DNA of 57,399 bases from Phycisphaerae bacterium (GCA_028279405.1 JANQNU010000046.1:1-57399), one strand, 5' to 3'. Shown: positions 24,718-34,460, counted from the stretch's first letter. A program made the numbers and translations. The notes: generated by a model from the sequence alone, not told the origin.

Positions 24718-25647
24718 ATGTCCCCCAGGCAAATCAAGTTGCTCGGCATCGCGGCGGGCGGCGGTGCTGGCCGGCAGGGCGCCGAAGATGGGCCCCATGC
24801 CCTGCGGGAGTTGGGGTTGATTGACGGACTCGCACGGCTCGGGTACGCCCTCGACGATCTCGGCGACATTCCCGGCGTTCACGAGACGTACTGGGCCAAC
24901 AACCCGGCCGAGAACATCAAGAACATGCCGCGGGTGCTGCAATTCAACCGGCACATCCACGATTGCATTCGCGGCGCCTGGCGCCAGCGTCAGACCGACG
25001 ATTTCCTGCTGTTCATCGGCGGCGATCACAGCCTGGCGATCGGTACTCTCGCCGGACTCTCCGATTGCTGCGAGCGGTTGGGCCTGATCTGGATCGATGC
25101 CCACGCCGACTTCAACACACCCGTTACCAGTCCTTCCGGAAACGCTCACGGGATGAGCCTGGCCGTCGCTTGCGGGCACGGCCACCTGGAACTGCGATCG
25201 ATTGCGGCTAGCGACCCGATGATCGAAGAAGCCGATGTACACGTCTTCGGCTGCCGCGATCTGGACGCGGGCGAGATCGACGCCTTGAACGATAGCGATG
25301 TTCATTTGCTGGAGATGCCGCAATGGCGGGACGCGGGCATCATCGATTCCGTGATCGCGGCGGCGCGGACACTGGCGAACACGTGTGACCACGTTCATCT
25401 GAGCTTCGACATCGACGTTCTCGATTCGCCATTCGTTCCGGGGACCGGTACGCCGGTGGTCGGCGGCCTGACGCAAACGGAGGCATCCGAGCTGTTACAG
25501 GCCCTCGGTGCCACCGGCGTGCTCTCGTCGGCCGAGTTCGTCGAGTACAACCCGCACCTGGACAACGCCGACCGCAGCACCGGTCACCTGACCCGCGACC
25601 TGATCGAAGGGCTGCTGGCCGCGATGACGAACCAAAGCCCCGGCTGA
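24718..25647 (+). CDS. rocF: Arginase
   Basis: The protein has 309 residues from the ATG at 24718; an in-frame TTG 12 bases earlier is less likely, and no clear ribosome binding site is visible for either. Motifs of the ureohydrolase family are all present: GGDHSLAIGTLAG, WIDAHADFNTPVTSPSGNAHGMSLA and SFDIDVLDSPFVPGTGTPVVGGLT. The histidine and aspartates bind the two manganese ions. TSPSGNAHGM and GTGTPVVGGLT are closer to arginase than to agmatinase. It hydrolyses L-arginine to ornithine and urea in the cytoplasm. It stands alone between the acyl-CoA group and a nucleoside transporter, so its physiological partner genes are elsewhere. Confidence 0.85.
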   Translation: MSPRQIKLLGIAAGGGAGRQGAEDGPHALRELGLIDGLARLGYALDDLGDIPGVHETYWANNPAENIKNMPRVLQFNRHIHDCIRGAWRQRQTDDFLLFIGGDHSLAIGTLAGLSDCCERLGLIWIDAHADFNTPVTSPSGNAHGMSLAVACGHGHLELRSIAASDPMIEEADVHVFGCRDLDAGEIDALNDSDVHLLEMPQWRDAGIIDSVIAAARTLANTCDHVHLSFDIDVLDSPFVPGTGTPVVGGLTQTEASELLQALGATGVLSSAEFVEYNPHLDNADRSTGHLTRDLIEGLLAAMTNQSPG

Positions 25648-25712
25648 GGAAGTCACCACTCCTTTGGCGCCCCACGACGACACCCGTCAGACCAGCGGAC
25701 ATCGCCCACAAC

Positions 25713-25737
25713 GAGCCGCGAGCGCGAGCGAGCGGTC
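25713..25737. repeat. Repeat family A copy (GAGC-rich), copy 1
   Basis: GAGCCGCGAGCGCGAGCGAG followed by CGGTC lies in the 180-base gap between two convergent genes. Its reverse complement differs at one base from the copy at 53566-53591. Related copies are at 28105, 53615, 53664 and 56377. No protein is predicted in this gap. Confidence 0.65.
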
Positions 25738-25827
25738 AAATTTGCGCGAGGCGCCGCGCTGGCGTCGTGATGCTACGAAGGGAGTCGTCCTGTGTGTGTT
25801 CCGCTTCGAGGAACGCACTATCTCGGA

Positions 25828-27111
25828 TCAGGCGCCGGTCAGTGTGCCGGCGATGCAGCCGGTCATCCAGCAGGCCATCGCGCCCGCTAGCATCGCCCGC
25901 GGTCCGAGCCGGGCGAGGTCGGCCCGACGATCGGGCGCGATCGCGCCGATTCCGCCGATCTGGATCGCGATCGAGCTGAAGTTGGCGAAACCACAGATCG
26001 AGTATGTCGCCAACCGGATTGTCCGTTCGGACACGGCTTGTTCCGCCGCCTGTCCGGCGAGTGCCGTGTAGGCAACCATCTCGTTCGTGGCCATCGCCGT
26101 CCCCAGTAAGCTGCCGAACAGCCGGGCCTCCGTCCAATCGACGCCGATCAGCCACGCGATCGGGGAGAACAGCATCCCGAGCAACGAGGCCAGGTCCAGT
26201 TGCTCGAATCCGAGGCCTGCGACGACCGGCTCCATGAAGCTGCGCTCGCCGAGCACAACCAGTAACTTGTCGATAATCTTGATCAGTGCGACGAAGGCGA
26301 TCAGCATAGCGGCCACGTTCAGGGCGAGTTTCATACCGTCGGACGCTCCGTTCGCTGCCGCGTGGACGATGTTCCGCGTCTGCTTCTCGACCGTCATCCG
26401 CACCGTGCCGATTGTCTGCGGCTTCTCGGTCTCGGGGACCATGATCTTGGCCAGCACGAAACTACCGGGAGCGGACATCAGGCTCGCGGTGAGGAAGTGG
26501 CTGGTGATCTGCACCTGCCGTGCCTCGTCACCGCCGGCGAGGATCGCGACATACGCGGCCATGACGCCGCTGGCGATCGTCGCGAAACCACCGACCATCA
26601 GGGCCATCAGTTCCGACTGCGTCATCTTGGGGATGTAGGGTCGCACCAGTAGCGGTGCCTCAGTCTGGCCGAGGAAGACGTTGCCGGCCGCCGAGAGCCC
26701 TTCGGCACCGCTGACACCCATCAACCGTACCATGACAGCAGCCATCATCTGCACGATCCGCTGCAACACGCCCAGGTGATATCCGATCGCGGAGAGCGAC
26801 GAGAACACGATGATCGGCGGAAGAGCGACCGCCGCGAAGACAAACCCCCATTGGTCGTTTGCCACGACGAGTTCGCCGAACATGAAACGCGCGCCCTCGG
26901 TCGTCGCCGACAGAACGAGCGCGACCACACTGCCGACGGCGTTCAGGGCGTCGCGTCCGACCGCCGTTCGCAATATGAACATGGCGAGAACGACCTGCAA
27001 GGCCATTCCGCCGGCAACGGTCTTGAGCGGGAATCGGCGACGGTCGCTGGAGAGGGCCCACGCGACCAACAACAGCACAGCAATTCCGAGCAGTCCGCGA
27101 TAGGCGAGCAT
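25828..27111 (-). CDS. Concentrative nucleoside transporter (NupC/CNT family)
   Basis: The protein has about 427 residues from the ATG at 27111 (GTG at 27117 and TTG at 27120 are alternatives; no strong ribosome binding site separates them). It is a polytopic membrane protein with the CNT order: N-terminal helices, a domain around FVFAAVALPPIIVFSSLSAIGYHLGVLQ, a GQTEAPLLVRPYI segment with the EAPLL motif of the nucleoside site, TSHFLTASLMSAPGSFVLAKIMVPE, and TNEMVAYTAL...ICGFANFSSIAIQIGG near the end. It moves nucleosides inward with sodium or protons. It lies 69 bases after a TetR regulator gene on the same strand, so local control is possible. Confidence 0.9.
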   Translation of the reverse strand: MLAYRGLLGIAVLLLVAWALSSDRRRFPLKTVAGGMALQVVLAMFILRTAVGRDALNAVGSVVALVLSATTEGARFMFGELVVANDQWGFVFAAVALPPIIVFSSLSAIGYHLGVLQRIVQMMAAVMVRLMGVSGAEGLSAAGNVFLGQTEAPLLVRPYIPKMTQSELMALMVGGFATIASGVMAAYVAILAGGDEARQVQITSHFLTASLMSAPGSFVLAKIMVPETEKPQTIGTVRMTVEKQTRNIVHAAANGASDGMKLALNVAAMLIAFVALIKIIDKLLVVLGERSFMEPVVAGLGFEQLDLASLLGMLFSPIAWLIGVDWTEARLFGSLLGTAMATNEMVAYTALAGQAAEQAVSERTIRLATYSICGFANFSSIAIQIGGIGAIAPDRRADLARLGPRAMLAGAMACWMTGCIAGTLTGA

Positions 27112-27180
27112 CGGCACCAAGCTGGGCGGGCCGGACCGCCGACCCAGTACGTGTGTGGGCGGGGAGTGTTGCCCGCGGGG

Positions 27181-27804
27181 CTATTCTGGCGTTCTGGGCC
27201 GGGACCACTCGGTCCCTTGTGCGACGAGCAGGTCGAAGTATTCGCGCAGCTGCGCGACAGCCGTGTCGAACGGATCGATCTTGCGATAGGCCCGCGACAG
27301 CATGACCGCGCCCTCCATCGTCGTCAACACGAACTGGGCCAGATCGTACGCGTCGGCCGACTCCGGCAGACGATCGGCCGCGTCCACGATGCACTGCTCG
27401 ATGGCCGCAGTCCAGCCGCTGAAGTTCTGTGCGATCAGCTTGCGGGCCTGCGGGTGGGAGCCGCTCAACTCGAGGGCCAGGTTGCCGATCGGACAGCCGA
27501 TGGTGCACTTGGTCATCCGTAGCATTTGCCGGTAGCCGTCCAGCACGCCGAAGATCCGTTCGAGCGGGTCGTCGATCCGATCGAAGACCGGCTGGATGAC
27601 CAAGGGCCAAAGCAGGTCGCGGTAGTCCTCGAGCACTGCCAGCAGCAGGTCTTCCTTGGTGGGAAAGAAATAGTAGAGACTGCCGCTACGGGCGCCGGCT
27701 TTCTTCAGGATCTGCGCCACGCCGGTCGCGGCGTAGCCCTGCTCGAGAAACAGCTCCCGAGCTGCTCCGATCAGTCGCTTCCGCGTGTCAGGACGATTGG
27801 ACAT
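27181..27804 (-). CDS. TetR/AcrR family transcriptional regulator
   Basis: The protein has 207 residues. The N-terminal DNA-binding helix-turn-helix is clear (residues about 7-55: TRKRLIGAARELFLEQGYAA, TGVAQILKKAGARSGSLYYF). The C-terminal domain resembles the TetR_C type with a cysteine in CTIGCPIGNLALELS, a motif of regulators that sense quinone- or aldehyde-like compounds. It probably represses a nearby gene, either the nucleoside transporter just downstream or genes to the right across the repeat-bearing gap; no operator could be recognised. It was read from the ATG at 27804. Confidence 0.9.
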   Translation of the reverse strand: MSNRPDTRKRLIGAARELFLEQGYAATGVAQILKKAGARSGSLYYFFPTKEDLLLAVLEDYRDLLWPLVIQPVFDRIDDPLERIFGVLDGYRQMLRMTKCTIGCPIGNLALELSGSHPQARKLIAQNFSGWTAAIEQCIVDAADRLPESADAYDLAQFVLTTMEGAVMLSRAYRKIDPFDTAVAQLREYFDLLVAQGTEWSRPRTPE

Positions 27805-27903
27805 GGGTTTGCTGCGCGACCTCTCCGTGCTTTATTACCTTTCCGTGCCCTTTGGCTATTCCGTGCTCTTTTGCTGTAGGGTGCCGCTTCAAGGAACGCG
27901 CCA

Positions 27904-28129
27904 CAAGGGTGGGGCGTGCGTCTCGCCCGCCGCCGATGCACTGCCGGGGTGCCGCACAGGCTGCCGGGTGGCACTGGCGGCTTGTCCGCTAGTGTATCGG
28001 TCGCTCAAGAGGCTTCCGCCACGCCCCGGGCTCGCGGCGGGCGGTTCTCAACTCGACACGCCGAGCGCTGCGCGTCGGTGCGGCACCCGTGCTCCGTCTT
28101 CTTCACCGCTCGCTCGCGCTAATGGCTCG
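27904..28129. repeat. Intergenic mosaic of repeat families
   Basis: The 378-base gap 27805-28182 holds no supportable gene. It contains, in order, CAAGGGTGGGGCG (27904, also at 53532), the hairpin repeat GGGTGGCACTGGCGGCTTG-(27966-27995, also at 53696), and ACCGCTCGCTCGCGCT...GGCTCG (28105-28129, family A). The hairpin stem reads CACTGGCGG with CCGCTAGTG, containing one G-U pair, while the 53.7-kb copy is fully paired. These look like degraded interspersed repeats rather than promoters. Confidence 0.6.
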
Positions 28130-28182
28130 TGGCTTGCGTTCCTGGTTGGAAGTGTTACGTCCAACGAACGCGGCGCGGCCGG

Positions 28183-29979
28183 TCACACCTGGAACACACC
28201 CGTTTTGAGTTCCGGCACGTGCGGGTTATGCGCCACGGCTTCGAGTGCCAGCGCGAGCACGTCGCGCGTCTGCTCCGGGAAGATGACCGCATCGACCCAG
28301 CCGCGGGCGGCGGCGTAGCGAATGTCCATCTGGTGCTCGTACGTATCCGTGATTCGCCGCTCCAGATCGCGCAACTCCGCTTCGTCCGGTTCGTGTCCCT
28401 TGCGTTTCAAGGCCGCCAGCTCGACGCCCAGCAACGTCTTGGCTGCGCTGCCGCCGGACATGACGGCGTATTTCGCGGTGGGCCACGCGAAGATGAACCG
28501 CGGGTCATAGGCCTTTCCGCACAGCGCATAATTGCCGGCACCGAAGCTGCCGCCGGTGATCAGCGTGATCTTGGGGACGACGCTGTTGCTGACCGCGTTC
28601 ACGACCTTCGCGCCGCTACGAATGATTCCTGCCTGCTCGCTGTCGCGGCCGACCATGAACCCGCTGACGTCCTGCAGGAAGATCAGCGGCACTTTCATCT
28701 GGTTGCAGTCGAGGATGAACCGCGCCATCTTGTCCGCGGAATCGGTGTAGATCACGCCCGGAAACTGGATCGGTCCGCGGGCCGGCTTTACCTGCTGTCG
28801 CTGATTCGCCACGATCCCCACCGACCAGCCGTCGATTCGCGCCAGGCCACAAACGAGCGACTGGCCATATTCCGCCTTGAACTCCTCGAACGAGTCGGCG
28901 TCGACGACATGCTCCAGCAGCGTGCGTACGTCGTACATCTTCGCGCTCGGCTCCGGAACCCGATCGATTTCGTCGTGGCTCACGCCGGTGGAGGAGGCCG
29001 TACCGTCGCTCTTCGGCTTCGCCTTGCTCGCTGAAAACACGAGTGCCGGGATTTCGGTCGGCGATCGCCGGGGTGCTTTGGCTTCGATCCGGTTGAAGAC
29101 CGGGTCGTGTGGTTTGCCGAGCGCTCCCACCAGTCGGCGGAGCCGTTCGAGGCAGATCTCGTCGTTCGGCTCGCGGTAGTCGATCGTCCCTGAAATCGCC
29201 GCGTGCATCTCCGCGCCGCCGAGTTCTTCACTGCTGGATTCCTGCCCGATCGCAGCTTTGACCAGTGCCGGACCTGCAAGGTAGAGACCTGAGCCCTCGG
29301 TCATCAGCAGCGTGTCACACATCACCGGCAGGTAGCCGCCGCCTGCGACGCAATTGCCCATGATCGCGGCGAATTGCGGAATGCCGTTCGCGCTGATGAC
29401 TGCGTTGTTGCGGAAGATGCGGCCGAAGTCGTCCTCGTCCGGGAAGATCTCGTCTTGCATCGGCAGGTAGACGCCCGCCGAATCGACAAGGTAGAGGATC
29501 GGCAAGTGGTTCTCGAACGCGAACCGTTGGGCCCGCAGCACTTTCTTGCACGTCATCGGAAAGAACGCGCCGGCCTTGACCGTGGCATCGTTGGCAACGA
29601 TCACGCACAGGCGCCCGCGGACGCGTCCCAGTCCGACAACGACCCCTGCGGCCGGTACACTTCCAACGTCCGGATAGAGTTCGTATGCGGCCCATAGCCC
29701 CAGCTCGAAAAAGCGGCGCGGATTAATTGCCGCCGCCCCCTTGGCGACTGCCGATTTCGGCTCTTTGGCGCGGATCGGCCCGTCCGGCTGATCGCACAGC
29801 AGGTCGATCCGCTCGCGGGCCGTGAGGCGGCCGTGGCGGTGTTGGCGCTCGCTGCCGCGGGTGCCGCCGCCTTCGCGGAGCGTCGCCTCGGCATCGCCGA
29901 ACGCCGATCGCAGCGCGGAGAGTGCGTCTTTTAGTGTAGAATCCCGGCGTGTCTTCTGTTTCGTCATCGTTGTACTCAT
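28183..29979 (-). CDS. Acyl-CoA carboxylase, carboxyltransferase (beta) subunit
   Basis: The protein has 598 residues from the ATG at 29979 (another ATG lies four codons on; the frame opens at 30039 without a start signal). It is a crotonase-fold carboxyltransferase with the order seen in methylcrotonyl- and related acyl-CoA carboxylases: RERIDLLCDQ, GVVVGLGRVRGRLCVIVANDATVKAGAFFP, YLVDSAGVYLPMQDEIFPDEDDFGRIFRNNA in the N half, and LIFLQDVSGFMVGRDSEQAGIIRSGAKVV with ITGGSFGAGNYALCGKAYDPRF in the C half. It moves CO2 from carboxybiotin to an acyl-CoA. No biotin carboxylase or carrier gene is in the window. About 35 residues in the middle, rich in KPKSDGTASSTG, look like a linker insertion. Confidence 0.9.
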   Translation of the reverse strand: MSTTMTKQKTRRDSTLKDALSALRSAFGDAEATLREGGGTRGSERQHRHGRLTARERIDLLCDQPDGPIRAKEPKSAVAKGAAAINPRRFFELGLWAAYELYPDVGSVPAAGVVVGLGRVRGRLCVIVANDATVKAGAFFPMTCKKVLRAQRFAFENHLPILYLVDSAGVYLPMQDEIFPDEDDFGRIFRNNAVISANGIPQFAAIMGNCVAGGGYLPVMCDTLLMTEGSGLYLAGPALVKAAIGQESSSEELGGAEMHAAISGTIDYREPNDEICLERLRRLVGALGKPHDPVFNRIEAKAPRRSPTEIPALVFSASKAKPKSDGTASSTGVSHDEIDRVPEPSAKMYDVRTLLEHVVDADSFEEFKAEYGQSLVCGLARIDGWSVGIVANQRQQVKPARGPIQFPGVIYTDSADKMARFILDCNQMKVPLIFLQDVSGFMVGRDSEQAGIIRSGAKVVNAVSNSVVPKITLITGGSFGAGNYALCGKAYDPRFIFAWPTAKYAVMSGGSAAKTLLGVELAALKRKGHEPDEAELRDLERRITDTYEHQMDIRYAAARGWVDAVIFPEQTRDVLALALEAVAHNPHVPELKTGVFQV

Positions 29980-30158
29980 TGTGCGACCATTATCACGAGC
30001 ATAGCGCCAAACGGCAAATTCGCCGCTGCCCCAGCACAAGCCCCGGTCCGAACGCGGGTTTCCGGCACCGTGCGAGCTGAATTGCGATGGGTACGCGCGG
30101 GTGCTAAACTCAGTGAGTTACGGGGTGGGGATTCAGCACTGAGGTCTGTGCAGCGAAG

Positions 30159-31631
30159 ATGGCGAACAACGATACCAACGACAACTGGAACGATGGGACG
30201 CAACTGCCCGTTCTCGGGCAGGCCGACCGATCGCCGCAATCGGCTGCGATGCCAGCGGCCGTGGCCGGGCCGGTGCCGACGGTCTCATTCGTGTCGCTGG
30301 GGTGTGCCAAGAATCTCGTGGACTCGGAGCGGATGCTCGGCCAGCTGGCCGAGGCCGGCACGCTCATCAGTGGCGACGAGCAACTTGCGGATACGATCGT
30401 CGTCAATACCTGTGGATTCCTCGAATCGTCGCGGACTGAAGCCCTCGACATTCTGGAGGAACTGGCCGAGCGCAAACGCGCGGGCGGACTGAAGCGGATC
30501 GTCGTCGCCGGTTGCCTGGTGCAGCGCGACGGCGAGAAGTTGCGCGAGTGCGTTCCCGAGATCGACGCGCTGGTCGGCGTGAACAACCGCGATGATGTGG
30601 TGCGGGCGGTCTGGCGCATGGATCGGGACGCTCAAACGGAGCTATTCCTGGGGGAGTACCACGGGCAACCGTGGCACGACCAGGGTCGGTTGCGATTGAC
30701 GCCGAACCATTATGCGTATCTCCGGATCAGCGAGGGCTGCAACCAGAAGTGCACGTTCTGCACCATCCCATCGATTCGTGGGCCGATGCACAGCAAGTCG
30801 GCGGACGCGATTGTTGCCGAAGCGCGTGAGCTGACTGCGGACGGTGCGCGGGAGATCATCCTGATCGGCCAGGATACGACCAGCTACGGCTTCGACCTGG
30901 TTGGCGCCGACGGGGCGATTCCGCGGGAGGGGGCGTTTCCGCTGGCGGACTTGCTGCGCCGACTTGATCGCGACGTGATCGACGCGCGCTGGATTCGCTT
31001 GATGTACGTCTATCCGTCGATTCTGTCGGACGAGATCATCGATGCCTTGGCGGCGTCCGAGCGGATCGTGAAGTACATCGACATCCCCTTGCAGCACATC
31101 AACGATCGGATGCTCAAGCGCATGGCCCGCAGGGTCACTCGTCGGCAGACCGAGGAGTTGCTGGAGAAACTCCGTAAGCGGATTCCGGATGTCGCGATTC
31201 GGACGACGTTCATCGTCGGTTTTCCCGGCGAGACGGAGGCGGAGTTTGATGAACTACTCTCGTTCGTAAGCGAATTTGGTTTCGAGGCTGCCGGTGCGTT
31301 TCAGTACTCCCTCGAGCCGGAAACGCCTGCGGGACGAATGGTGGAGCAGGTCGATCCCGTCGTTCGTCAGGAACGGTACGATCGTTTTATGCTGGCACAA
31401 CAGCAGGTTGCGTTCGCAGCCGCCGAGCGCTACGTTGGCCGTGAGTTCGAGGTACTGATCGAGGGCCCTGCGGAAGGCGGGCAGGTTGCGCGCCATGCGG
31501 GCCAGGCGCCGGAAGTCGATGCGGTCTGTCTGCTGCCCGATGCGGAGTTCCCGGTTGGCACGTTCGTGCCGGTACGTTGCGTCGCGACGCAGGACTACGA
31601 TCTGGTTTGCACGCCCACCCCTTCAGCGTAG
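30159..31631 (+). CDS. rimO: Ribosomal protein S12 methylthiotransferase RimO
   Basis: The protein has 490 residues. After a low-complexity leader of about 40 residues come the methylthiotransferase domain with the three cluster cysteines C49 (SLGCAKNLVDSE), C85 (NTCGF) and C119 (AGCL), then the radical SAM motif CNQKCTFC (C194, C198, C201), and at the end a TRAM domain. SLGCAKNLVDSE and GCNQKCTFCTIPS are diagnostic of RimO rather than MiaB. It adds a methylthio group to an aspartate of ribosomal protein S12, consuming SAM. Compared with the usual ~440 residues it has a longer N-terminus, and no Shine-Dalgarno is clear at the ATG, so a start further in at M31 is possible. Confidence 0.93.
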   Translation: MANNDTNDNWNDGTQLPVLGQADRSPQSAAMPAAVAGPVPTVSFVSLGCAKNLVDSERMLGQLAEAGTLISGDEQLADTIVVNTCGFLESSRTEALDILEELAERKRAGGLKRIVVAGCLVQRDGEKLRECVPEIDALVGVNNRDDVVRAVWRMDRDAQTELFLGEYHGQPWHDQGRLRLTPNHYAYLRISEGCNQKCTFCTIPSIRGPMHSKSADAIVAEARELTADGAREIILIGQDTTSYGFDLVGADGAIPREGAFPLADLLRRLDRDVIDARWIRLMYVYPSILSDEIIDALAASERIVKYIDIPLQHINDRMLKRMARRVTRRQTEELLEKLRKRIPDVAIRTTFIVGFPGETEAEFDELLSFVSEFGFEAAGAFQYSLEPETPAGRMVEQVDPVVRQERYDRFMLAQQQVAFAAAERYVGREFEVLIEGPAEGGQVARHAGQAPEVDAVCLLPDAEFPVGTFVPVRCVATQDYDLVCTPTPSA

Positions 31632-31683
31632 CGCCGTCCACGACGCCGACGCGAGTTTCGGTTCACACGTCAGGAGATTGCCG

Positions 31684-32181
31684 ATGAGTCAGGCCGGTGA
31701 GCCGTTCGAGCAAACGGACGTCCCGGAGGTCAGTCACGTCGCGCGCCGCGCGATCCAGGCGCCCGTCGTCGTCACGTTGATCAAGGCCTATGCGGAGGAG
31801 CTTGGCTTTGAGAAAGCGATCGAGGTCGCTCGGCGGGCGATCGAGCAGGACGCGCGTGCCGATGCCGAGGCGGCCGGTCGAAAGTATGGTCGCGATCTCG
31901 AGGGCCTGGCGCGGGTCATCCGGGAAGTATGGTGTCAGGGCGCCGGGATGGAGATCGAATTCACCGAGGAGAGCCCGCGTGCGTTGTCGTTCAACGTGCT
32001 GCAATGCGGCTACGCGGCAATGTACGACAAGCTCGGACTCAAGGAGTTCGGAAGCTGTCTTTCGTGCAGTCGCGATGCGGTCTTCGCCGAGGCGTTCGCT
32101 CCGGATATTCGATTGACGCGAACGAAGACGATCATGGAGGGCGCGACGCACTGCGATTTCCGCTATACCCGCGACGGGTAG
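31684..32181 (+). CDS. L-2-amino-thiazoline-4-carboxylate hydrolase-like protein
   Basis: The protein has 165 residues from the ATG at 31684, with AGGAG 7 bases upstream; a longer frame from 31486 runs inside rimO and is not used. The sequence shows the pattern of the ATC hydrolase family: ALSFNVLQCGYAAMYDKLGL, EFGSCLSCSRDAVFAEAF, RLTRTKTIMEGATHCDFRY. Conserved cysteines are in the LQCGY, SCLSC and HCDF motifs. The founding enzyme opens the ring of an amino-thiazoline acid to give S-carbamoyl-cysteine, but many relatives are only similar, so the substrate here is uncertain. It follows rimO by 52 bases and may share its transcript. Confidence 0.78.
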   Translation: MSQAGEPFEQTDVPEVSHVARRAIQAPVVVTLIKAYAEELGFEKAIEVARRAIEQDARADAEAAGRKYGRDLEGLARVIREVWCQGAGMEIEFTEESPRALSFNVLQCGYAAMYDKLGLKEFGSCLSCSRDAVFAEAFAPDIRLTRTKTIMEGATHCDFRYTRDG

Positions 32182-32243
32182 GCTCGCCGTGCGCGGACGG
32201 CAGCGCTTCTGGGGTGGCCGTGCTGTTCGGGCACGGGCGTCAT

Positions 32244-32271
32244 AAAAAAGCCCCGGTGTCGCCACCGGGGC
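32244..32271 (-). terminator. Rho-independent terminator of FAS1 gene
   Basis: On the minus strand GCCCCGGTG (32263-32271) pairs with CACCGGGGC (32250-32258) around a 4-base loop, followed by six T (32244-32249). The minus-strand gene ends 45 bases before it. Confidence 0.88.
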
Positions 32272-32316
32272 AGGTGCGCCCGTCACCGGGCATTCGGAGG
32301 GGACCATCAACGTTGC

Positions 32317-33504
32317 CTACATCTCGGCGTATGCCGCATCGAGCGCATCGCGCAGAATCCAGGCTTGCTCGCTCGGATCGTGGGCGCGGCTGACGTCGCG
32401 CAGCGCGCCCATTAGCCGCGAGCGAGTTCGTGTTGGGATATGGCGGTCCATTGCGAGCAGGCTGGTCGCAGCCACCTCGTAGACCGCGGTGCAGGCGGCC
32501 GGATTGCCGTCGTTAAACAAAGGGGCGCCATGGCCGATCGCGACTTCGATGACGCGCCGCGGGTTGGCGGCGCCCATTCGGGTCTTATTGCTCGGCATCA
32601 GGACCGTGTCGATCACGTGGACCACGCCGTTGGATGCGTCGATATCGGTCTTGACGATCATGGCATCGTTGGCGCGCGGCTTACCATTGACGATCCGCAC
32701 GCGTACCGTTCCGCCCTGCAGGGTCTTGATCTCTTCCGTCTTCAGCGCGTCGGCGGCGAACGCGCGCCCGCTCGCGACGTGATACTTCAGAATCGAGACG
32801 AGCTTGTCACGGTTCTCCGGTCGCAGCAGCGAGTCGACCGTACCCGCTGGGAGCTTCGCGAAGGCCTCGTCGGTCGGCGCGAAGACGGTGAAAGGACCGT
32901 CGCTTTGCAGGGCGCCGGTGAGTTCGGCAGTGCTAATGGCCGCGAGCAGCGTTTTGAACATCCCGGCGCCGTTCGCGGTGGCGATGATGTCCTTATCGCT
33001 CGGAAGCATGACACTGTCGATCACGTGAATCACGCCGTTGGTGCAGTTGATGTCGGTTTTGACGACGCGGGCCTTGTCGACGTTCAGCGTCTTGCCGCTC
33101 AGCATGAGATCGAGTTGTTGTCCGTTGAGTGTCTTGGCGTTGGAGAGCTTGACCGCCTGCGACGCCGGCACGCGCCCGGGCACCACGTGGTAGGTCAGGA
33201 TCGCGGTGAGTTGCGCCTTGTTCTCGGGGCGCAGCAGGCTGTCGAGCGTTCGCTTGGGGAGTTTTGCGAATGCCTCGTCGGTCGGTGCGAAGACGGTAAA
33301 GGGGCCCTTTTGCTTGAGGGCACCTACCAAGTCAGCTTTCGTTAGAGCCGTCGCGAGCGTCTTGAAAGAGCCGGCGCCGACCGCAGTATCGACAATGTCT
33401 TTCTGACCGCTGCCAGTGGCACAGCCGATCGCCAGCGCCGGCGTGACCATCCAGCAAAGCAAAACACCAAAGCTCAGTTTTCCACGCATCAAGGTCGTTT
33501 GCAT
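32317..33504 (-). CDS. Secreted protein with two fasciclin (FAS1) domains
   Basis: The protein has 395 residues. The start is at ATG 33504, with AGGGAAG just upstream. The N-terminus ([26 protein letters not shown]) ends in a possible lipobox cysteine, so it may be a lipoprotein. Two FAS1 domains follow, about 33-170 and 172-305, each with the family marks [28 protein letters not shown] or [13 protein letters not shown], and [13 protein letters not shown] or [16 protein letters not shown]1 domains mediate adhesion or matrix contact. A C-terminal tail of about 85 residues ([21 protein letters not shown]) does not match FAS1. It is divergent from the sigma factor gene. Confidence 0.9.
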   Translation of the reverse strand: MQTTLMRGKLSFGVLLCWMVTPALAIGCATGSGQKDIVDTAVGAGSFKTLATALTKADLVGALKQKGPFTVFAPTDEAFAKLPKRTLDSLLRPENKAQLTAILTYHVVPGRVPASQAVKLSNAKTLNGQQLDLMLSGKTLNVDKARVVKTDINCTNGVIHVIDSVMLPSDKDIIATANGAGMFKTLLAAISTAELTGALQSDGPFTVFAPTDEAFAKLPAGTVDSLLRPENRDKLVSILKYHVASGRAFAADALKTEEIKTLQGGTVRVRIVNGKPRANDAMIVKTDIDASNGVVHVIDTVLMPSNKTRMGAANPRRVIEVAIGHGAPLFNDGNPAACTAVYEVAATSLLAMDRHIPTRTRSRLMGALRDVSRAHDPSEQAWILRDALDAAYAEM

Positions 33505-33884
33505 ATCTTCCCTTTCTTCAGAGTTTCATTGGTTTTGACTGAAACCGGTCCCTGTCTGCAGCTATGGGAGGGTTCGTGGTTCCGTCCGATCTGGATTCAC
33601 AATTCTCGTCAGCATTCGTTGCACTGCACCGTCCCGCGGGTGCAAGTTCGCATTTCAGGTGCGATCCCGGTACCGCCGACAAAAAAATATGGTTAGTTGC
33701 GAATCCGATGTCGGTGTTGTCACGAAGATCAAGATGTGGCTGTTGCGTTCGACTGTTCCCCCGCACGATCGTAGGCGGGGCTGCGCCGGAGTATACTGAT
33801 CCGGGCGCGGAGATCGGTCCGCGCTGCTGCTGGTGAGGGTGGCCCGGAAACGCCGGGCGGATTCGATCGTGGTCCGAATGCGAG
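33505..33884. other. 380-bp divergent intergenic region
   Basis: This lies between the FAS1 gene and the ECF sigma gene. The plus strand contains a TATACT at 33792-33797 with no matching -35. An ECF-type GGAAC...CGT pair was looked for on both strands and not found. A poly-A stretch (AAAAAAATATGG) lies near 33681. No gene was seen. Confidence 0.4.
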
Positions 33885-34460
33885 ATGCGCGTGCCGTCGT
33901 CGCTACTCCAACGTGTCGCTGCCGGTGATCCTGCTGCCGTCGGCGAATGCATCGATCGGTATGGAGGGTTGGTCTGGTCGCTGGCCCGTCGCATGTTTGG
34001 CGTTGCTGCCGAGGCGGAGGACGCGGTACAGGAGATCTTCATTGAGCTATGGAAGTCCGCCGACCGCTACAACCCGGAGCTTGCAGCCGAGTCCACGTTC
34101 GTGGCGATGGTCGCTCGGCGGCGCCTGATCGATCAGCGTCGGCGAGTCGAGCGTCGCGTAGCGCAGGCGCCGACCACGCCGGTGGAGGATATCGACTTGC
34201 CGGCTGACGTCCCGCAAAACGACCCGCTCGTTGTTGCCGACGAGGTCTCCCGCGCGACGGAGGCGATCCGGACACTTCCGCCGGACCAGCAGCGCGTTCT
34301 ACGCCTGGCGGTGTGTGACGGCTGGCCGCATCAACAAATCGCCGACTATCTCAAGATCCCCCTTGGAACGGTCAAGACGCACGTCCGCCGTGGGCTGATC
34401 CGCGTGCGTGATCGGCTTCAGGCGTCCCTTGCCGTCCGTGATGCGGAGGTGCGGTCATGA
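33885..34460 (+). CDS. ECF RNA polymerase sigma factor
   Basis: The protein has 191 residues. Region 2 is around residues 24-90 (YGGLVWSLARRMFGVAAEAEDAVQEIFIELWKSADRYNPE) and region 4 around 130-185 (TLPPDQQRVLRLAVCDGWPHQQIADYLKIPLGTVKTHVRRGLIRVRDRL). The length and the RskA-type partner just downstream place it near the SigK-like ECF group. It directs RNA polymerase to promoters when released from its anti-sigma factor. The stop overlaps the next start as ATGA, so translation of the two is coupled. No other in-frame start is supported by a ribosome binding site. Confidence 0.92.
   Translation: MRVPSSLLQRVAAGDPAAVGECIDRYGGLVWSLARRMFGVAAEAEDAVQEIFIELWKSADRYNPELAAESTFVAMVARRRLIDQRRRVERRVAQAPTTPVEDIDLPADVPQNDPLVVADEVSRATEAIRTLPPDQQRVLRLAVCDGWPHQQIADYLKIPLGTVKTHVRRGLIRVRDRLQASLAVRDAEVRS

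Noticed and set aside
33505-33884. ECF-type autoregulated promoter before the sigma factor gene
   Set aside because: No GGAAC-type -35 with a properly spaced -10 could be found on either strand.
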